In this document: positions 42,763 through 52,376 of the stretch, piece after piece
How positions within the stretch are numbered: the first letter of the stretch is position 1
Layout: each line of letters begins with the position of its first letter
Source: [Clostridium] leptum DSM 753
GTDB taxonomy: Bacteria > Bacillota > Clostridia > Oscillospirales > Acutalibacteraceae
NCBI GenBank assembly: GCA_000154345.1
Contig: DS480349.1
Span: 124,001 to 188,000, forward strand
Reading direction: 5' to 3'
Length of the DNA: 64,000 nt
Made by a program: the position numbers and the translations under genes
The notes under the pieces: generated by a model
Database searches by the model: none
The model's input: only the letters and a program-made list of their open reading frames with translations
What the model was told of the DNA's origin: nothing

Positions 42763-43746
42763 TTACTTCCAAAAAGAATCAATTTGCCCAGGAGAAAGCT
42801 GCTGGGCAAAGCTTTGCTTTACCAGAACCAGGGCTTCCAGGTCGGCAGCGATTTGGTACAGCACTGCTCTGGCCTCAAATTCCTCTCGGGTTTGGGGAAG
42901 AGGAGTGGTCTTATAAAATTTTCGCATTTCAGATAAAATAGACAACAGGAATTCGGCGTTGTTATAGTCCTGCATAGATTCTGCGATTCGCTTCATAAAT
43001 CGGGAGACGGGAAACGCCTGGCTCGGGACAAATTGAATTTTCAAAAGATTCCGATAGACCCGCTTCAACAGTCCCTGCTGGTTTTTCCGCAGCTCTATAA
43101 AACGCACGTAATAGCGCATATCAGAGGAAAGTGTGTTATTCATATATTGATAAGCGTGTGCCAGTGCTTGACTTAAGCGATTCTGCAGGAATTGAAAGTC
43201 TGCCTCCAAGTCAATTTCATGGCCGTGGATTAAGGACGAGGACATCTGTAAAAGGATTTGTTTCATACTGTTATCGATTTCTTCTTGGTCCTGCTTGATG
43301 ATATGGATCATTCGCGGCATATAAAGATTGATAACAACAGCGATTCCCACGCCGATGCACAACAGGAGAAATTCGTTTATGATTAGGGTGTAGTGAAAGC
43401 TGTGGGCTGTCCAGAAGTGAGTGACTAAAACCGTGCTCATGGAAACCCCGGTTTCCAGCTTCAGCAGATAGCAGGCAAAGGTAAACAGCAGCAGAAAAAA
43501 GCCAAAGGAGAAAAGATGATACCCCCAGAGGGTAAACAGTGCATAAGCGATGGCCACAGCGATAAAAAAAGCGCTGATGCGCTTTCCCGCAATGGTTAAG
43601 GTTTCCTTTTTGGTGTTCTGAATACTCAAGAGGGCGATAATACCTGCTGAAGTGGCGCTTCTCAATCCGATCCAGTCTGCTAAAAAGACCGCAAAGCAGC
43701 AGCCAATTGATATTTTAATGATTTTGAGCCAATCCACTTTTTTCAT
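42763..43746 (-). CDS. Aromatic acid exporter family membrane protein
   Basis: The 327-residue protein has an N-terminal membrane domain with about six helices (residues 5-140) that begins KIIKISIGCCFAVFLADWIGLRSATSAGIIALLSIQNT, the ArAE_1/FUSC-type signature. A helical cytoplasmic C-terminal domain (residues 150-327) follows. Related YqjA/YgaE-like and p-hydroxybenzoate efflux proteins are thought to export aromatic acids, but the substrate here is unknown. Start at ATG 43746 near GGGGATGA. Transcribed toward the repair pair but its stop is separated from their promoter by only 27 bp. Confidence 0.82.
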   Translation of the reverse strand: MKKVDWLKIIKISIGCCFAVFLADWIGLRSATSAGIIALLSIQNTKKETLTIAGKRISAFFIAVAIAYALFTLWGYHLFSFGFFLLLFTFACYLLKLETGVSMSTVLVTHFWTAHSFHYTLIINEFLLLCIGVGIAVVINLYMPRMIHIIKQDQEEIDNSMKQILLQMSSSLIHGHEIDLEADFQFLQNRLSQALAHAYQYMNNTLSSDMRYYVRFIELRKNQQGLLKRVYRNLLKIQFVPSQAFPVSRFMKRIAESMQDYNNAEFLLSILSEMRKFYKTTPLPQTREEFEARAVLYQIAADLEALVLVKQSFAQQLSPGQIDSFWK

Positions 43747-43802
43747 GCCGTCATCCCCTATCCTTGTACTTATTTTGTTACTAAGATCCTGATTTAATCA
43801 TG

Positions 43803-43848
43803 AAAAAAAGACCGGCTGATTTTCCCTAAAATCCAGCCAGTCTCTTTA
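43803..43848 (-). terminator. Terminator of the methyltransferase gene
   Basis: GACTGGCTGGATTTT and its imperfect complement end on the minus strand with seven T. Between it and 44026 two copies of TTATTAGCTAT occur (43918-43942). Confidence 0.7.
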
Positions 43849-44025
43849 TTTATTAAGAATCGATATTTTCAAGCCTGTCAGAGAGCCATAGAATGGTTCA
43901 CTTTTTTCATTGACGTCTTTATTAGCTATTTATTAGCTATATAAAGAAGAAACCAGGAAATAAAAGATTAAAAATAAGCTCGTTTTCTATAAATACTATA
44001 ATAAGAATCTTTAGGGGCTTATTGT

Positions 44026-44787
44026 CTACATCTTTTTACCAATATAAAAAACATAGCCGTAATACTGTTTAAATTTTGTATATAGCTCTACTTCATATTT
44101 GTCCTGCGCAATGTAAGCCTTTACCGTTTGATTACCGTTATATTTTTCTGCTAATGACTTTTCCGCCGCTGCCCTTGGAATAAAGTAATTTTCTGTCCAG
44201 CAGTTTTCTGGAAGGGTAAAGGCGGCTATGAAACGGTAGCCAGCTTTTGACATGACGGATATATTATATTCTATGGTATCCAATCCACTGCCGGCTTCCA
44301 CCCAGAATTTTTCTACCGCAGAAGGACATTGAGAGGTAAGCCATGAGGGACACGTTACCACGACATAGCCATCCCTTTTTATAAAACCGTTCCAATACGC
44401 CAATCCTTTTTCGAAACCAATACCGTCTATCATTCCTTCGGACCAGACCAGATCGAGCTCCTCTTTTCCAAAGGGAAGCGACTCAGCCGAACCAACAATG
44501 CCGGCTATCCTGCCTTCGAGATGATTCCTTTTTGCATTGTTATTAAAAATATCGATGAAATCAGGCACCATGTCCACGCCGGTTATATGTCCAGCGGTAT
44601 TTTGTGCGAGGACCATTGTTTGACCGCCGGTTCCGCAGCCTAAATCTGCTATGCGTGAATTTTCATTCAGATTCTCCACAAAGCTTAACGCTCGGAGCGT
44701 CATCTCTGGGCTGCCTGGACCTTGCCGCTCTAGACTCTTATGGGTTTCAATCAACAGGTCAAATATTGTAATATCCTTGTTTTTCAT
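44026..44787 (-). CDS. Class I SAM-dependent methyltransferase
   Basis: The 253-residue protein has motif I ADLGCGTGGQTMVLA (residues 58-72), ITGVDMVPDFIDIF as the acidic SAM-ribose strand, and LDLVWSEGMIDGIGFEKGL as motif III/IV. These place it in the Methyltransf_11/25 group. Substrate unknown; small-molecule methylation is more likely than DNA or rRNA because it lacks NPPY or other base-flipping motifs. The following DNA is more AT-rich than average, so horizontal origin is possible. Single gene. Confidence 0.83.
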   Translation of the reverse strand: MKNKDITIFDLLIETHKSLERQGPGSPEMTLRALSFVENLNENSRIADLGCGTGGQTMVLAQNTAGHITGVDMVPDFIDIFNNNAKRNHLEGRIAGIVGSAESLPFGKEELDLVWSEGMIDGIGFEKGLAYWNGFIKRDGYVVVTCPSWLTSQCPSAVEKFWVEAGSGLDTIEYNISVMSKAGYRFIAAFTLPENCWTENYFIPRAAAEKSLAEKYNGNQTVKAYIAQDKYEVELYTKFKQYYGYVFYIGKKM

Positions 44788-44929
44788 TTTTGCTCCTTAA
44801 TCAAGCTGCTTTCTATAAACTTATTTTATGTTGTACGACTAGAATAAAAACTGAAAGTGAGAAAAATTTAGACTCGTCCCGGGAAATATTTGCAAATAAG
44901 CTGTTTAGCTCAGGCACGGGCGGTTAGAG

Positions 44930-45055
44930 AAAAGAAAAAGCCCCGAGCCTGGAGCGCGAAATGCGTCAATGCCCAGCCTGGGCTTATGCGGCACAAAGAG
45001 ATGCCTGCTCCGACGCGGGCGCAAAACAAAACGCACCCCACGAAAGTGAGGTGCG
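44930..45055 (-). terminator. Tandem terminators behind tRNA-Leu
   Basis: The first, CGCACCTCAC / GTGGGGTGCG (45032-45055), is followed on the minus strand by TTTTGTTTT. The second pairs AAGCCC with GGGCTT (44938-44985) and ends in CTTTTTCTTTT. Both read from the tRNA. Confidence 0.7.
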
Positions 45056-45080
45056 CGGTGTACATCCAGGCTCAGCCTGG

Positions 45081-45168
45081 TGGTGCCGGTGACCGGGGTC
45101 GAACCGGTACGGTATCGCTACCACTGGATTTTGAGTCCAGCACGTCTGCCAATTCCATCACACCGGCA
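45081..45168 (-). tRNA. tRNA-Leu (anticodon CAA)
   Basis: On the minus strand the acceptor GCCGGTG pairs with CACCGGC, followed by discriminator A and an encoded CCA (45081-45083). The anticodon stem CTGGA/TCCAG holds the loop CTCAAAA, so the anticodon is CAA, reading UUG. A long variable arm (GGTAGCGATACC region) and the T loop GGTTCGACCC are present, as expected for a class II tRNA-Leu. Confidence 0.95.
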
Positions 45169-45251
45169 GAATTACTAACAGCGAGATTTATTATACAATA
45201 TGAAAAAAGAAAAAGCAAGATAAAAATGAAAAAATTGTAATGAAAATGTTG

Positions 45252-45280
45252 TTGTTTATTTGTGGCATTGCTGATAAAAT
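45252..45280 (+). promoter_or_regulatory. Promoter of the flavoprotein gene
   Basis: TTGTTT (45252-45257), 17 bp and TAAAAT (45275-45280), 30 bp before the start codon. Confidence 0.6.
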
Positions 45281-45309
45281 AGATGGTGGCTTAAGAAAGG
45301 AGGAGAAAT

Positions 45310-45882
45310 ATGCCGAAAAAAAGAGGTTTTATTTTGTTTGGCTCTCCTCACCAAAACGGAGCAACCGCCCGATTAGTCCAGGCGTTTTTAAAAGCGTTTC
45401 CAGAAGAAACGGAATGGACTATGGTGGAGGCTTATCATCAGAAAATCGCTCCCTGTTTGGGCTGCGGTCTCTGCGAACACAAAGAAGGATGCGTTAATTC
45501 TGACTTTGACCAGATTGATCATTTGCTGAGGACCTGCGACTATCTGGTGGTGGCTTCCCCGGTTTATAATCTCAGCTTTCCCGCGCCGCTGAAAGCGATT
45601 TTTGACCGGACCCAACGGTATTTTTCCGCTCGGTTTGTGCGGGGAGAAAGGCCGCCCATCGCTAAGCATAAAAAAGCGGCTATGCTTCTCACCTGCGGCG
45701 CTGACAGCCGGGATGGGGCGGACATCATAAGAAAGCAGCTGAAAATGATTTTTACGGTTCTGAACACAGAATTGGCGGGAGAGGTTCTTTGGAAAAATAC
45801 GGACCGTGACAAAAATATGGAGCCTTTGATGGGAGTGCTGGCGGAAACAGCTGAAAAACTTGCCATAGCGTGGGATTTGTGA
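45310..45882 (+). CDS. Flavodoxin-fold NAD(P)H:FMN oxidoreductase / iron-sulfur flavoprotein-like
   Basis: The 190-residue protein has the FMN phosphate loop GSPHQNGATARLVQAF (residues 11-26), a cysteine cluster PCLGCGLCEHKEGC (residues 48-61) that could hold a 4Fe-4S cluster, and VVASPVYNLSFPAPLKAIFDR as the FMN-isoalloxazine loop. This is the NADPH-dependent FMN reductase / ISF family of anaerobes, used in redox or oxidative-stress functions. Start set by AAAGGAGGAG. Own promoter. Substrate unknown. Confidence 0.87.
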   Translation: MPKKRGFILFGSPHQNGATARLVQAFLKAFPEETEWTMVEAYHQKIAPCLGCGLCEHKEGCVNSDFDQIDHLLRTCDYLVVASPVYNLSFPAPLKAIFDRTQRYFSARFVRGERPPIAKHKKAAMLLTCGADSRDGADIIRKQLKMIFTVLNTELAGEVLWKNTDRDKNMEPLMGVLAETAEKLAIAWDL

Positions 45883-45942
45883 TAATATAAATCATTATGA
45901 AATCATTTATATCACGACTTATATATTGGAGGACAGGTAGGT

Positions 45943-46689
45943 ATGTCAGGACATTCTAAATGGAGTACGATTAAAAGGAAAAAGGAAAAAACCGACGGCG
46001 CCAGAGCTAAGGTGTTTACCAAGATCGGCCGTGAGCTGGCGGTCGCCGTGAGAGAAGGAGGCAGTGCGGATCCAAGCTCCAATTCAAAGCTCAGAGATTG
46101 TATTGCTAAGGCGAAAGCGAATAACGTGCCCAACGACAATATTGAGAGAATTATCAAAAAGGCCGCCGGAGACAATGATTCCAGCAAATATGAGGCGATT
46201 ACCTATGAGGGTTACGGTCCCAACGGCATTGCGCTGATCGTGGAAACCCTGACCGATAACCGGAATCGTACCGCGGGCGATTTGCGTCATTACTTCGATA
46301 AATTCGGAGGCAATATGGGAACGCCGGGCTGCGTATCCTTTATGTTTGAGCAAAAAGGGGTCATCGTGGTAGAGCGGGAAGGCCAGGATGAAGACAAGGT
46401 GATGGAGGACGCGCTGGAAGCCGGAGCCGCGGATTTCCAGGCTGACGACGATGTGTTTGAAATCTATACCGAACCGGAAGATTTCAGCGGGGTCCGGGAG
46501 GATCTTCAGGCGAAAGGATACGCATTTGTGAGCGCGGATGTGGAGATGGTTCCCAGTACGTATGTGAAGCTGACTGATGAGGAGAGCATCACAAAAATGC
46601 AGCGCCTGATGGATGCGCTGGAGGATAACGACGATGTTCAGAATATCTGGCACAACTGGGAGGCCCCAGAATCCGACGACGAGGATTGA
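45943..46689 (+). CDS. yebC: YebC/PmpR family protein
   Basis: The 248-residue protein carries the three-domain YebC fold: [30 protein letters not shown] at the start, [17 protein letters not shown] in the middle (GxxG loop), and MVPSTYVKL late. The protein was long annotated as a transcription regulator; more recent work links members to translation of difficult sequences. TTGGAGGAC precedes the ATG. The next gene starts 6 bp after its stop, so they are likely co-transcribed. Confidence 0.94.
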   Translation: MSGHSKWSTIKRKKEKTDGARAKVFTKIGRELAVAVREGGSADPSSNSKLRDCIAKAKANNVPNDNIERIIKKAAGDNDSSKYEAITYEGYGPNGIALIVETLTDNRNRTAGDLRHYFDKFGGNMGTPGCVSFMFEQKGVIVVEREGQDEDKVMEDALEAGAADFQADDDVFEIYTEPEDFSGVREDLQAKGYAFVSADVEMVPSTYVKLTDEESITKMQRLMDALEDNDDVQNIWHNWEAPESDDED

Positions 46690-46695
46690 TAAGTA

Positions 46696-48387
46696 ATGGT
46701 AGATCTTCATACTCTTTGCATGGGCTGTATGGGCAATAACGAGGGTCGTGATGTATGCCCTCACTGCGGCTATGAGGAAGCTATGCGCCCTCAGCCGGAG
46801 GATTGCCTTCCCCTGCGGACCTTGCTGCAGAACCGGTATCTTGTAGGGAGGCTGCTGGAACGCAACGGAGAGGGCATAGGCTATATCGGATATGACACCG
46901 TGTCCGACGGCCCTGTTTATATCCGGGAGTTTATGCCGTACCGCTTGTGCGGAAGAAATCCAGAGACAGGCTTTTTGCAAGAGTTCCCTGGCTGCGAAGT
47001 CCCTTTCAAGGAAGCGAAAATTGAGTTTTTAGAGCATTCGAGAAATGTGGCGCGGCTGCGGGAGCTTCCCGTCATGGTGCCGATCTACGATATTTTCCAG
47101 CAGAATCATACTGCCTATGTGATTTCCGAATGGACAGAGCATATTACTCTGGCAGAGTATGTGGAGCGGAGCGGAGGACGGCTGGAATGGAACGCGGCCC
47201 GTGCTCTGTTTATGCCGGTCTTGTCCGGCTTAAGCGATCTGTACCAGGCGGGTGTCAGGCATCTTGGACTCAGCCCTGATAATCTGATTATTACCCAGTC
47301 CGGCAAGATGAAGCTTTGGGGTTTCTGCGTGCGTTCCGTTAGGCAGACGGGAACCCAATTAGAGCCGGAGCTGTTTCGTGGCTGTGCCGCGGTGGAACAG
47401 TATTCAGAGCCCAATAAAATCAGTCAGGCCACTGATGTTTACAGCTTTACGGCAGTGCTGTTTTATGCCTTAACCGGCGAGCTTCCCCAGGAGGCGGTAA
47501 AGCGCAGAAATGACGGCAGGCTTCTGATCCCTACCAATATTTTAAAGCAGATTCCGCCGCATATTGTTACCGCGCTGGCCAATGGATTGCAGGTTGAGCC
47601 GGACAGGCGGACGCAGACCTTTGAACGGCTGCGGGCTGAGCTGTCTGCGGCGCCTACGGTGACTATGGTGCTGAACGAGGTGGCGGCGCCGCCCAAAGCA
47701 TCGCCGGCCCAAAGAAAGCGGGAGGCGCTGGCTGAGCAGGAAAAGCGTGGCGTTCCAAATTATGTTTGGGGAATCGTCAGCTGTGTTGTGGCGGCGGCGG
47801 TCTTTTTGACAATTGCTCTGATTTGGATGAACCGGGGAGGGGAGGAGGCTCCGGTCAGCAGCGGCCAATCCAGCGCCGCTTCTGTCTCCTCTACGTCTTC
47901 TCAGGAAGATTCCAGTCAGGCCTCCGCTGTGCCCGGTGAGACCATAGATATGCCAAATCTGGTGGGAGAAAATTTTGAGGATGCGCAGAAGGCTGCTCAG
48001 GAAAACGGTAAATACCAGGTGCTGATGTCCACGGAGGAATTTAACGATACCGTGGCAGAGGGCCATATTATTTCCCAGGTGCCGAAGTATGCGGAAGGAG
48101 AAAAGCTTCCGGAAGGCTCGGTAATCGCTGTAATTGTAAGCAAGGGCCCCGAGAACCGGCCTCTGCCTGCGATCGCCGGTCTTAGCTTGACCGAGGCCTC
48201 TGCTCAGCTGACCGCTAACGGCTTTGTTCCTGTCAAGGGAAGCGAGACCTATAGCAGCGAATACCCGGAGGGACGGGTAATTGGCTATGAAAGCTTTACG
48301 GAGGGGGATTCTTTGCCCCAGGGCACCAGCATCCGTATTATTGTCAGCAAGGGTCCCGATCCGTCTGCTTCCAGCAGTAATCCGTAA
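46696..48387 (+). CDS. Membrane pseudokinase with N-terminal zinc ribbon and two PASTA domains
   Basis: In order the 563-residue protein has a zinc ribbon (CMGCMG...CPHCGY, residues 8-25), a protein-kinase-like domain (about 40-320), a linker, one membrane helix (356-378), a Ser-rich spacer and two PASTA domains (about 415-555, DMPNLVGENFEDAQKAAQ and LPAIAGLSLTEASAQL). Catalytic residues are lost: the VAIK Lys is Arg (VYIREF), HRD is H189-L-G191, and DFG is G209-F-C211, so phosphotransfer is very unlikely. A Gly-rich loop (NGEGIGYIG) remains. It may sense muropeptides outside and recruit partners inside. Translated just after yebC. Confidence 0.85.
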   Translation: MVDLHTLCMGCMGNNEGRDVCPHCGYEEAMRPQPEDCLPLRTLLQNRYLVGRLLERNGEGIGYIGYDTVSDGPVYIREFMPYRLCGRNPETGFLQEFPGCEVPFKEAKIEFLEHSRNVARLRELPVMVPIYDIFQQNHTAYVISEWTEHITLAEYVERSGGRLEWNAARALFMPVLSGLSDLYQAGVRHLGLSPDNLIITQSGKMKLWGFCVRSVRQTGTQLEPELFRGCAAVEQYSEPNKISQATDVYSFTAVLFYALTGELPQEAVKRRNDGRLLIPTNILKQIPPHIVTALANGLQVEPDRRTQTFERLRAELSAAPTVTMVLNEVAAPPKASPAQRKREALAEQEKRGVPNYVWGIVSCVVAAAVFLTIALIWMNRGGEEAPVSSGQSSAASVSSTSSQEDSSQASAVPGETIDMPNLVGENFEDAQKAAQENGKYQVLMSTEEFNDTVAEGHIISQVPKYAEGEKLPEGSVIAVIVSKGPENRPLPAIAGLSLTEASAQLTANGFVPVKGSETYSSEYPEGRVIGYESFTEGDSLPQGTSIRIIVSKGPDPSASSSNP

Positions 48388-48418
48388 TTTGATCGCAATG
48401 GTTTTCTAACCAATAAAA

Positions 48419-48460
48419 ACAGCCTTTAGCACCTTGGCTAAAGGCTGTCGTTTTATTTTT
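48419..48460 (+). terminator. Terminator of the yebC-pseudokinase operon
   Basis: ACAGCCTTTAGC and its complement GCTAAAGGCTGT followed by CGTTTTATTTTT. Confidence 0.88.
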
Positions 48461-48596
48461 TAACGTATATTTTTATAGCTGCGTGCTCTTTAGAGCCTTT
48501 TCAAATGCTTTCACCTTCTATACCATATTCATTTGTGAGAGGTGAGAAAGAATAAAAATTTTCCTCAATGCTCTGCTTTTGTTGCGTGGAAGGCGC

Positions 48597-49307
48597 CTAT
48601 TTTTTGACGCCGGCCTTTTTAACCCCCATGCGGGTCTCAGCATTTTGTATCAGGTTATATAGGGAAGAAGCGAACAAAGGATACTGCTGGGAAATCAGTT
48701 CCGGAGAAAGCGCCAGGGCGTCCTCTCGATTTAACCCGGACAGCTGCCCCGCGTCGTTGCCGTCAGCAATACAGATAGCGTTGGCCTCCGCGATAAATTG
48801 AGCAGCGGCAGATAAGCCCCGCTGAAGCTCCTGGGGCGCGGCAAACAAGCCCTGGGGATTTTTCGGGTTAGCGGAATAAATGGTGCGGAACATTTTATAA
48901 ACGGAAAGGGTCAAATAAGAAGAAACCTCGGTCGTCAACCCCTTATTATTGCTCTTTTGCAGAAGATCAAATATAATATTTAAAGAGTTGGCGATCAGCT
49001 TCTTGTTCAGGGTAGGCAGAAGGCTGCCTCTGAACTTATTTTCCTTTCCAGCGGCTTCCGGGTCTGGAAGATCCTCTACTGTCAGCGTGGCGCCGCTCCG
49101 GTCAGGCGTGCGTCCCAACAGATAGTCGCAGGACACATTATAATAGTCGGCTGTTCTTACGACGAAATCCAGACCACATTCCCGGATTCCTTTTTCATAA
49201 TGGGAGAGGAGCGCTTGGGAGATTTGTAAGTCGGAGGCGGCTTGCTTTTGGCTCAATCCGCGTTCCTTTCGAAGCAATGTGATGATTCTTGGGAAATTGC
49301 TGTTCAT
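48597..49307 (-). CDS. XRE family transcriptional regulator
   Basis: The 236-residue protein has an N-terminal HTH_3 domain (IITLLRKERGLSQKQAASDLQISQALLSHYEKGIRECGLDFVVRTADYYNVSCDYLLGRT, residues 8-66), the Cro/C1-type fold. A helical C-terminal domain of about 150 residues of no recognised family follows. It probably binds DNA as a dimer and the C-terminal part senses a signal. It is divergent from the phosphatase gene across a 149-bp spacer. Targets unknown. Confidence 0.83.
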   Translation of the reverse strand: MNSNFPRIITLLRKERGLSQKQAASDLQISQALLSHYEKGIRECGLDFVVRTADYYNVSCDYLLGRTPDRSGATLTVEDLPDPEAAGKENKFRGSLLPTLNKKLIANSLNIIFDLLQKSNNKGLTTEVSSYLTLSVYKMFRTIYSANPKNPQGLFAAPQELQRGLSAAAQFIAEANAICIADGNDAGQLSGLNREDALALSPELISQQYPLFASSLYNLIQNAETRMGVKKAGVKK

Positions 49308-49456
49308 ATCCGATGTCCCCCCAGTGATGACAGTAAATATTACTACATGTATACTTATTATATTCCGAACAAAACCTGATGTAAAGCAAAATGTTGAAGA
49401 ATCTACAGTGAAAAATATGAAATTTGTCGAAATAACAAATCAAAAGGAGAATAATT

Positions 49457-50170
49457 ATGAAATCTTACCAAATCCATTTCATACGCCATGGCGCTACCGC
49501 AGCCAACCGTGAGGGGCGCTATGTGGGCGTCACCGATACTCCTTTGTCGCAGGAGGGAATCGGCAAGCTGGAAGACATGAATCGGCGCTATTCCTATCCT
49601 GGCGCGCCGGTGTTTTATGTCAGCCCATTGAAGCGCTGCGTGGAAACCTGCAAGATCATTTATCCTCAGGTGACGCCTATCCTGGTGCCCGCGCTTTCCG
49701 AGTGCAATTTTGGAGAATGGGAAGGAAAAACCGCGGAAGAGCTGAAGGAAGACCCAAAATTTCAACAGTGGCTGGAAAACGGTCAAAAGACTGCTCCTCC
49801 AGGTGGGGAAAGCGGGGAAGACTTTACCATCCGGGTTCTAAACGCTTTCGATAAGCTGGTAGAAGGGATGCTGCGTACTGGCACCACCCAGGCGGTAGTA
49901 GTGACCCACGGCGGCGTCATCATGACGATTTTATCCGCTTATGGGATCCCTAAAGCGGGCTTTTACGACTGGATTGTAGGAAATGGCTGCGGTTATTCAG
50001 TGAGGATTACTCCCGGGCTGTGGATGCGGGACAAGGTGATGGAGGTTTACGCCAAGGTTCCAAAGGATTTGGATGAGGAGCAGGACGGAGATCTAAAGTA
50101 CATACGGAATATCGTGCGGGAAGCGGCGGACAGGGCTTACGGAACTGGAGAGACCGGCAAGAAAACCTGA
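49457..50170 (+). CDS. Histidine phosphatase family protein
   Basis: The 237-residue protein has the phosphoglycerate-mutase-like motif IHFIRHGATAANREGRYVG (His in RHG at residues 9-11, phosphoryl acceptor), SPLKRC, CNFGEWEGKTAEEL and VVTHGGVI with the second catalytic His. Members include CobC alpha-ribazole phosphatase and general phosphatases. No cobalamin genes are adjacent. The C-terminus extends about 40 residues beyond the usual domain. AAAAGGAG precedes the ATG. Confidence 0.88.
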   Translation: MKSYQIHFIRHGATAANREGRYVGVTDTPLSQEGIGKLEDMNRRYSYPGAPVFYVSPLKRCVETCKIIYPQVTPILVPALSECNFGEWEGKTAEELKEDPKFQQWLENGQKTAPPGGESGEDFTIRVLNAFDKLVEGMLRTGTTQAVVVTHGGVIMTILSAYGIPKAGFYDWIVGNGCGYSVRITPGLWMRDKVMEVYAKVPKDLDEEQDGDLKYIRNIVREAADRAYGTGETGKKT

Positions 50171-50255
50171 CGAATTGTAGCGAAGATTACAGTTAAGGCC
50201 GGCAAAACGGAGGATAATAGTGGATAGAAGCTAGCGAATATAAAAAGGAGCGGTC

Positions 50256-51329
50256 ATGATGAAGCAATATAAAATTACACTGCTGAAGGGAGACGGCATC
50301 GGTCCGGAGATTGTGGACGAGGCGGTCAAGGTTTTGAATAAGACGGCGGAGAAGCGGGGATTTTCCGTAGCCTATGAGGAGGCGGAGCTGGGAGGCATCG
50401 CCATTGACCACACAGGGGTTCCCCTTCCGGAGGAAACTATAGCAAAATGCAAAGCATCCGATTCGGTTCTGTTAGGAGCCGTGGGCGGTCCCAAATGGGA
50501 GAATCAGCCGGGCAGCAACCGTCCGGAGGCTGGACTGCTTGGAATCCGCGGGGCGCTGGGGCTGTTTGCCAATCTGCGCCCGGCGGTGATCTTTGAGCCG
50601 TTGAGGGAAGCCTCTCCGCTGAAGCCGGAGATCATCGGGGAAGCGATGGACATCATGGTGGTAAGAGAATTGACCGGCGGTATCTATTTCGGCGAGCGTG
50701 GAAGAACGAAGAAAAACGAGGCTTCTGCCGCCTATGATACGGAGCTGTACACAGTACCGGAGGTTGAGCGTATTGCCAGAGTCGCCTTTGACTTGGCGAT
50801 GAAGCGGAACAAAAAGCTCTGCAATGTGGATAAGGCCAATGTGCTGGAATCCTCCAGGCTGTGGAGAGAAACGGTGCTGAAGGTAGCCGAGGAATATCCC
50901 GAGGTGGAGTTAAACCACCTATATGTAGATAACTGCGCCATGCAGCTCGTCAGAAACCCAAAGCAGTTCGATGTGATTGTTACCTCCAATATTTTCGGAG
51001 ATATTCTATCCGACGAGGCATCCATGATTTCCGGTTCCATCGGAATGCTGTCCTCAGCCAGTTTAGGCGAGGGCAAGCTGGGACTGTATGAGCCGATCCA
51101 CGGCTCAGCTCCTGATATCGCGGGAATGGGAATTGCCAATCCCCTGGCTACGATTCTTTCTGTAGCTATGATGCTGCGTTATTCCTTAGGAGAGCCTGCG
51201 GCGGCGGATGACATTGAGCGGGCTGTAGGACAGGTCTTAAAGACTGCCCGGACGCCGGACATTTACACCGAGGGAACAAGGAAGGTGAATTGCAAGGAGA
51301 TGGGAGATCTGGTGTGTTCCGCGCTGTAA
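50256..51329 (+). CDS. leuB: 3-isopropylmalate dehydrogenase
   Basis: The 357-residue beta-decarboxylating dehydrogenase has [38 protein letters not shown] (the LeuB-type substrate loop, with ELTGGIYFG), [32 protein letters not shown] and [11 protein letters not shown]. It oxidises 3-isopropylmalate with NAD+ in leucine synthesis. leuA, leuC and leuD are not adjacent, so it is a detached member. Start ATG 50256 after AAAAAGGAG; a second ATG follows at 50259. A strong terminator follows. Confidence 0.93.
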   Translation: MMKQYKITLLKGDGIGPEIVDEAVKVLNKTAEKRGFSVAYEEAELGGIAIDHTGVPLPEETIAKCKASDSVLLGAVGGPKWENQPGSNRPEAGLLGIRGALGLFANLRPAVIFEPLREASPLKPEIIGEAMDIMVVRELTGGIYFGERGRTKKNEASAAYDTELYTVPEVERIARVAFDLAMKRNKKLCNVDKANVLESSRLWRETVLKVAEEYPEVELNHLYVDNCAMQLVRNPKQFDVIVTSNIFGDILSDEASMISGSIGMLSSASLGEGKLGLYEPIHGSAPDIAGMGIANPLATILSVAMMLRYSLGEPAAADDIERAVGQVLKTARTPDIYTEGTRKVNCKEMGDLVCSAL

Positions 51330-51378
51330 CATGCGCTTCAAGTCTCAGGGTATCAGCCAAGACTCCCAACAAACCGTA

Positions 51379-51421
51379 AAAAACGCAGCCGTACCAAGAC
51401 AGTTGGTACGGCTGCGTTTTT
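51379..51421 (+). terminator. Terminator of leuB
   Basis: AAAACGCAGCCGTACCA and its perfect complement (51404-51420), 17-bp stem, T-run after. Confidence 0.9.
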
Positions 51422-51483
51422 GCGTGCCGTTCTTAACACAGGTTTTCGCTAACGTCTGGAGCTTCCAGCCTTGAGGGCTTCCG

Positions 51484-52221
51484 CTAATGGATGGAGAGCC
51501 CCCGGCTTTGGAAGATTTTTTTTGCCGCAGCGACCTCCGCTTTGGTCGGTTCACGGGTGCCGGACAAGGGAGACCTCAGATTTAAAGCCTCCCATTTGTA
51601 TTCCCCCATTTTGTGAAAGGGAAGAAGCTCCACCTGCTCCACGCAGGAAAAACCGGAAAGAAACTCAGCTAAATTTTCCAGCAGCTCCCGCCGCAAGGTA
51701 AGACCGGGAACCAATACATGGCGAATCCAAACCGCTTTTTGGGCGGCTTCGCAGTATTCCAGCAGGGCTAGAGCGTTTTGATTATCCTGGCCGGTAAGCT
51801 CTTGGCATAGAGTAGGGTCCAGTGCCTTAATATCCAGTAAAAGAAGGTCGGCGGCGTCCACAGCCTGCCGGCAGAAATCCAATGGGATAGAACCGGCGGT
51901 ATCAACAGCGCAGTGGATTCCGGCACTGTGGCACAGGCTGATCAGCGCCTGGCAGAATTCCGGCTGTAAAAGAGGTTCTCCGCCGGACAACGTTACCCCG
52001 CCGGAGGAAATAAAATTTTTATATTTTAAAATATCCTCAAACGCATCCTCCGGTGTGACAGCCTTGCCGGTACAGGCCTGCCAGGTATCCGGGTTGTGGC
52101 AGAAGCCGCAGCGCAGGGGACAGCCTTGCAAAAACAGAACATAGCGTATGCCGGGACCATCCAGAGCGCCAAAGGTTTCCACTGAATGGAGATATCCTGT
52201 ATCCTGGTTGCTTTTATTCAT
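51484..52221 (-). CDS. pflA: Pyruvate formate-lyase activating enzyme
   Basis: The 245-residue radical SAM enzyme has the cluster cysteines C34, C38 and C41 (GCPLRCGFC), FGALDGPGIRYVLFLQ before them, and GGVTLSGGEPLLQ as the SAM-binding GGE motif. It generates the glycyl radical on PflB using S-adenosylmethionine. It follows pflB on the minus strand by 155 bp and may be co-transcribed. A short GC-rich inverted segment lies between them without clear T-run. Pathway: anaerobic conversion of pyruvate to formate and acetyl-CoA. Confidence 0.94.
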   Translation of the reverse strand: MNKSNQDTGYLHSVETFGALDGPGIRYVLFLQGCPLRCGFCHNPDTWQACTGKAVTPEDAFEDILKYKNFISSGGVTLSGGEPLLQPEFCQALISLCHSAGIHCAVDTAGSIPLDFCRQAVDAADLLLLDIKALDPTLCQELTGQDNQNALALLEYCEAAQKAVWIRHVLVPGLTLRRELLENLAEFLSGFSCVEQVELLPFHKMGEYKWEALNLRSPLSGTREPTKAEVAAAKKIFQSRGLSIH

Positions 52222-52376
52222 CTGGCTTCCTCCCGGTGATTGAAAACAGCGAGACGGCAGGAAATACGAAAATAACAGCTTGAGCGTATCCCAAATGCCG
52301 TTGGATTGAGTCTTCGTGGAATGAAAGAAAAACAGGCGCGTATGGACGATAGAATGGAAACTGGCGGTCCTTCTCT

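Noticed and set aside
46084..46980. 298-residue minus-strand ORF
   Set aside because: Antisense to yebC and the pseudokinase start; no supporting signals.
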